Shown piece after piece: positions 61,737 through 64,000 of a DNA stretch of 64,000 bases. Origin of the DNA: Flavobacterium sp. SLB02 (GTDB lineage Bacteria > Bacteroidota > Bacteroidia > Flavobacteriales > Flavobacteriaceae). Positions within the stretch are counted from its first letter, which is position 1; each line of letters begins with the position of its first letter. The notes under the pieces are model-generated. The model saw only the letters and a list, made by a program, of their open reading frames with translations, did no database searches and was not told where the DNA came from. A program made the position numbers and the translations under genes. The stretch is taken from the NCBI RefSeq assembly GCF_009664855.1, contig NZ_CP045928.1, positions 5,558,565 through 5,622,564 of the forward strand. Direction: 5' to 3'.

Positions 61737-62243
61737 ATGATACGATTAGAAAAATTCGATATAGCGTTTTATCCACAATTGATCAATAGCATAAAAAATG
61801 CCCGAGAATTAATGCAATTTGCAGGACCGGAATTTATCTTTCCTTTAACGGAAGAACAGATAGAGAAATCACTTTCGGATAAAAACAGGATTGCCTTTAG
61901 GGTTGTAAATATTGCTAATGATTCGACTATCGGGCATTGTGAAATTTGTTTTAAAGACGAGTTTGCAAATCTGGGAAGAATTCTGATTATGGATGAAACG
62001 CTTCGCGGAAAAGGAATTGGGAAACAAATAGTGACTTTGCTTCTGGAATTTATTCTTGAAAATAGTAAGCAGAGAAATATTGAGCTAAATGTTTTTGATT
62101 TTAATAAAAGCGCCATAAAATGTTATGAAAAGATTGGTTTTGTTATTCATCCTGATAAAAAATTTGTTCGGGAAATGGATAACGAAACCTGGACAGCTCT
62201 AAATATGAAATTGGATTTAGATCATTGGATCAGGAAAGATTGA
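61737..62243 (+). CDS. GNAT-family N-acetyltransferase
   Basis: A 168-aa protein of the RimI/RimJ-like GNAT fold. The acetyl-CoA site is the segment DETLRGKGIGKQIV (about 82-95, R/Q-x-x-G-x-G/A motif), followed by the NKSAIKCYEKIGF block typical of the family. Target amine unknown. It is the second gene of a short operon with the aldo/keto reductase; a repeat follows. Confidence 0.9.
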   Translation: MIRLEKFDIAFYPQLINSIKNARELMQFAGPEFIFPLTEEQIEKSLSDKNRIAFRVVNIANDSTIGHCEICFKDEFANLGRILIMDETLRGKGIGKQIVTLLLEFILENSKQRNIELNVFDFNKSAIKCYEKIGFVIHPDKKFVREMDNETWTALNMKLDLDHWIRKD

Positions 62244-62254
62244 AAAAAAAAATT

Positions 62255-62315
62255 TGCCACAGATTAAAATGATTCACACAGATTATAAAATCATTAAAAA
62301 CTTTTAGTCTGTGGC
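62255..62315. repeat. Dispersed repeat, 'GCCACAGATTAAAATGATT' type, copy 3
   Basis: TTTGCCACAGATTAAAATGATTC, split by CACACAGATTATAAAATC, and TAGTCTGTGGC form an inverted repeat; a short version of the elements at 15009 and 30677. The next repeat follows directly. Confidence 0.65.
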
Positions 62316-62320
62316 TATAT

Positions 62321-62457
62321 TAAACACATAGAATCATAGATTTTTATTGTTTTGAATAAGGGAAAAATAAATGACAAATCATTTTCATATAGCGATGTGA
62401 ATTCATGCAAAGTGAAACGCCTTTTTTAAGCTTTAAACTATGTATCTATGTGTTAAA
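62321..62457. repeat. Dispersed repeat, 'CATAG...GAAACGCCTTTTTTAAGC...CTATGTGTT' type, copy 2
   Basis: Inverted ends ACACATAGAATCATAG and CTATGTATCTATGTGTT, inner core GAAACGCCTTTTTTAAGC at 62414-62431, the same as in 19008-19146. It ends 20 bases before the SDR start. Confidence 0.75.
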
Positions 62458-62476
62458 AATAAAAACAAAGTAAAGA

Positions 62477-63229
62477 ATGAAAAAAACAGTTTTAATTACT
62501 GGAGCTACAAGCGGAATTGGTAAAGCAACCGCTCAAATCATGGCTAAAAATAACTATAAAGTAGTGCTTTGCGGAAGACGTAAAGACCGCTTAGCAGAAC
62601 TTGAAAAAGAACTTTCGGCTTTTACAGAAGTACATTCGTTGTCTTTTGATGTTCGCGATAAAAATGATGTTTTGGAAAGTATTAATTCTTTGCCAGCAGC
62701 ATTTTCAGATATTGATGTTTTGATCAATAACGCAGGAAATGCACATGGTTTAGATCCCATTCAAACCGGAGATTTAGACGATTGGGATGCGATGATCGAT
62801 ATCAATGTAAAAGGACTTTTGTATGTTTCGAAAGCAGTAATCCCAAAAATGACAGCCAAAAATTCCGGACATATTATTAATATTGGTTCAACAGCTGCCA
62901 AAGAAGTGTACCCAAACGGAAATGTATATTGCGGAACAAAACATGCAGTGGATGCCATTACTGCCGGAATGCGAATCGATTTGAATCCGTTTAGTATTAG
63001 AGTAGGAGCAATTCACCCGGGAATGGTAGCGACTGAATTTAGTGAAGTCCGTTTTAAAGGTGATGTCGAAAGAGCTTCGAATGTTTACAAAGGTTTCGAT
63101 CCGTTGCAGGCAGAAGATATTGCTGATATTATTCATTTTGTGGTTTCAAGACCGTATCATGTAAACATTGCCGATTTGGTTGTGATGAGCACTGCTCAGG
63201 CATCGTCGACGATTGTTAAGAGAGGTTAA
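62477..63229 (+). CDS. Short-chain dehydrogenase/reductase (YdfG-like)
   Basis: A cytoplasmic SDR of 250 aa. The NAD(P)-binding TGATSGIG is at residues 8-15, an arginine pair after it (CGRRKDR, about 32-38) favours NADP, and NNAG is at 84-87. The active site is Ser138, Tyr151 and Lys155 (YCGTK). The sequence is most like YdfG-type 3-hydroxy acid dehydrogenases (malonic semialdehyde reductase). It is a single gene. Confidence 0.94.
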   Translation: MKKTVLITGATSGIGKATAQIMAKNNYKVVLCGRRKDRLAELEKELSAFTEVHSLSFDVRDKNDVLESINSLPAAFSDIDVLINNAGNAHGLDPIQTGDLDDWDAMIDINVKGLLYVSKAVIPKMTAKNSGHIINIGSTAAKEVYPNGNVYCGTKHAVDAITAGMRIDLNPFSIRVGAIHPGMVATEFSEVRFKGDVERASNVYKGFDPLQAEDIADIIHFVVSRPYHVNIADLVVMSTAQASSTIVKRG

Positions 63230-63267
63230 TTATTTTTTATTATTATTTCTATTTTTTATTTTTAAGA

Positions 63268-63657
63268 ATGGCGAATTATAGTTGTTTTTAAGAGATGGTT
63301 ATTTATCAACTAGCTCGTGAACAGTGTAATCAAGTTTGGAATTTAATTATAACTACATCATTAGGTCAGGATTATAAATTAAGAGAACAAATAAATGGAT
63401 CCTCAGGATCAGGTATAGATAACATAGCTGAAGGATTTGGTAGAGGTGGTAATAAAGAATTTATCACATTTTTAGTTTATTCAAGAGGATCTTGTTGTGA
63501 GACTAAAGCTCAACTTCAAAGATGTTTTGATAGAAAACACATTAGAGAAGAAGTGTTTTTAGAACTAAATTTAAAAGCGCAAAATACAATTGATCAGATT
63601 TCAAAATTTATGAATTACTTAAAAACTTCTGATAGGAAAGGTTCAAAGTATGATTAA
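63268..63657 (+). pseudogene. Four-helix-bundle protein (TIGR02436/S23 type) with an early in-frame TAA
   Basis: From the ATG at 63295 a 120-aa frame gives a TIGR02436-type protein (YQLAREQCNQVWNLI, DNIAEGFGRGGNKEF, GSCCETKAQLQRCF). The family normally starts about 9 residues earlier, with FEELxVYQLARE. The same frame does extend to an ATG at 63268 (MANYSCF), but a TAA at 63289-63291 stands where a glutamate codon GAA would be expected. A product from 63295 may still be made and would lack only the first turn of helix 1. The function of these proteins is unknown; some are encoded in 23S rRNA insertions. Confidence 0.7.
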
Positions 63658-63703
63658 GTAATCAGAGAATAAAAAATAGAAATAAAAAATAAAAAATATT
63701 CAC

Positions 63704-64000
63704 ATGATCAATAAACGCCTTTTAATAAAAAATCTACTTGCTCATAACGACGAGAGCAGTTTTTATGATAAAAAAAGGCAATTGAATTTGCATTCCAGAG
63801 AAGGTAAAGGAAAGTTTCTCAAGCATATTTGCGCGTTATCAAATTCAAACCCAACCAATAATTCTTATATCGTGGTGGGTGTCGAAGATCATGATAATGA
63901 AATTGTAGGTGATGATTTCTTTGATGATAGCCGAATTCAGAATTTGGTGAATGCTTTTCTGGAAAATCCACCTAAGATTCAATATGAAAATGTACCGTTT
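63704..64000 (+). CDS. AlbA_2/Schlafen-type ATP-binding protein, N-terminal part (runs past the window)
   Basis: An open frame of 99 codons begins at ATG 63704 and is still open at the window's end. The segment SREGKGKFLKHICALSNSN followed by YIVVGVEDHDNEIVG is typical of the AlbA_2 (divergent AAA-4, Schlafen-like) domain, whose members are putative regulators or, in some defence systems, nucleases. The usual ESxxVEFK start is replaced by SFYDKKRQLNLHSREG. The C-terminal part needed to decide its type is not in the window. Confidence 0.75.
   Translation, partial: MINKRLLIKNLLAHNDESSFYDKKRQLNLHSREGKGKFLKHICALSNSNPTNNSYIVVGVEDHDNEIVGDDFFDDSRIQNLVNAFLENPPKIQYENVPF

Noticed and set aside
63295-63657. 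An insertion-sequence remnant or intron in rRNA, as for some S23 proteins
   Set aside because: No 23S rRNA sequence flanks the gene; it is a free-standing four-helix-bundle gene.

Overview
The window looks like a chromosomal segment of a Flavobacterium or close relative (Bacteroidota, Flavobacteriia). The DNA is AT-rich, coding starts lack clear Shine-Dalgarno sites, and several promoters fit the Bacteroidota form TTG-N19-21-TAnnTTTG. Gene content also fits: SusC/FecA-like TonB receptors, the moxR-bat operon, the yicC-gmk-nadD cluster, DUF4876 and tryptophan 2,3-dioxygenase. No rRNA, tRNA, IS element, prophage or CRISPR array was recognised. All longer intergenic gaps are filled by short dispersed repeats or by hairpin terminators.

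Layout. 1-0.8 kb: 3' end of pheS and a small conserved gene. 0.9-7.7 kb (minus): a tight four-gene operon of TonB receptor, DUF4876 lipoprotein, outer-membrane barrel and di-heme cytochrome c peroxidase. 8-15 kb: gpsA, a secreted MORN/YwqK-like repeat protein, yqhD-type alcohol dehydrogenase, and a DJ-1/PfpI-family protein divergent from a LysR regulator. 15.2-26.4 kb (plus): an NAD+/ADP-ribose island (below). 26.6-33 kb (minus): nadD, DoxX, gmk and yicC plus small proteins. 33-38 kb: a second TonB receptor and pgi. 38-45 kb: an M23 peptidase and aromatic amino acid catabolism genes (tryptophan 2,3-dioxygenase, hppD, hmgA). 45-51 kb: patatin-BamA-like protein, uvrC, a desuccinylase-like deacylase and 5-formyl-THF cyclo-ligase. 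51.2-60.6 kb (minus): the moxR-DUF58-BatA-E operon. 60.8-64 kb: aldo/keto reductase, GNAT, SDR, a four-helix-bundle protein with a nonsense codon, and the start of an AlbA/Schlafen-type protein.

The most interesting region is 15.2-26.4 kb. An NrtR-type Nudix regulator is followed by two in-phase copies of a 21-bp palindrome (TTTGCGT-N7-ACGCAAA form), one of which overlaps the -7 element of a good promoter. Downstream lie a short Prs-like pyrophosphokinase, a bacterial PARG (TIGR02452), a coiled-coil/VWA pair, a divergent PurA paralog, a NADAR protein, a macrodomain-ADP-ribosylglycohydrolase fusion, a DUF4291 gene interrupted by one stop codon, the NAD+-dependent RNA 2'-phosphotransferase KptA, a 2OG-Fe(II) oxygenase, a calcineurin-like phosphatase and a NadV-type nicotinamide phosphoribosyltransferase. 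Four ADP-ribose-directed hydrolase-type domains sit with a pyrophosphokinase and a nicotinamide transferase, and there is no dedicated NMN adenylyltransferase. This suggests a closed loop that recycles ADP-ribose and nicotinamide to NAD+, possibly combined with RNA or nucleic-acid ADP-ribose repair. That loop is inference; the individual domain calls are mostly secure.
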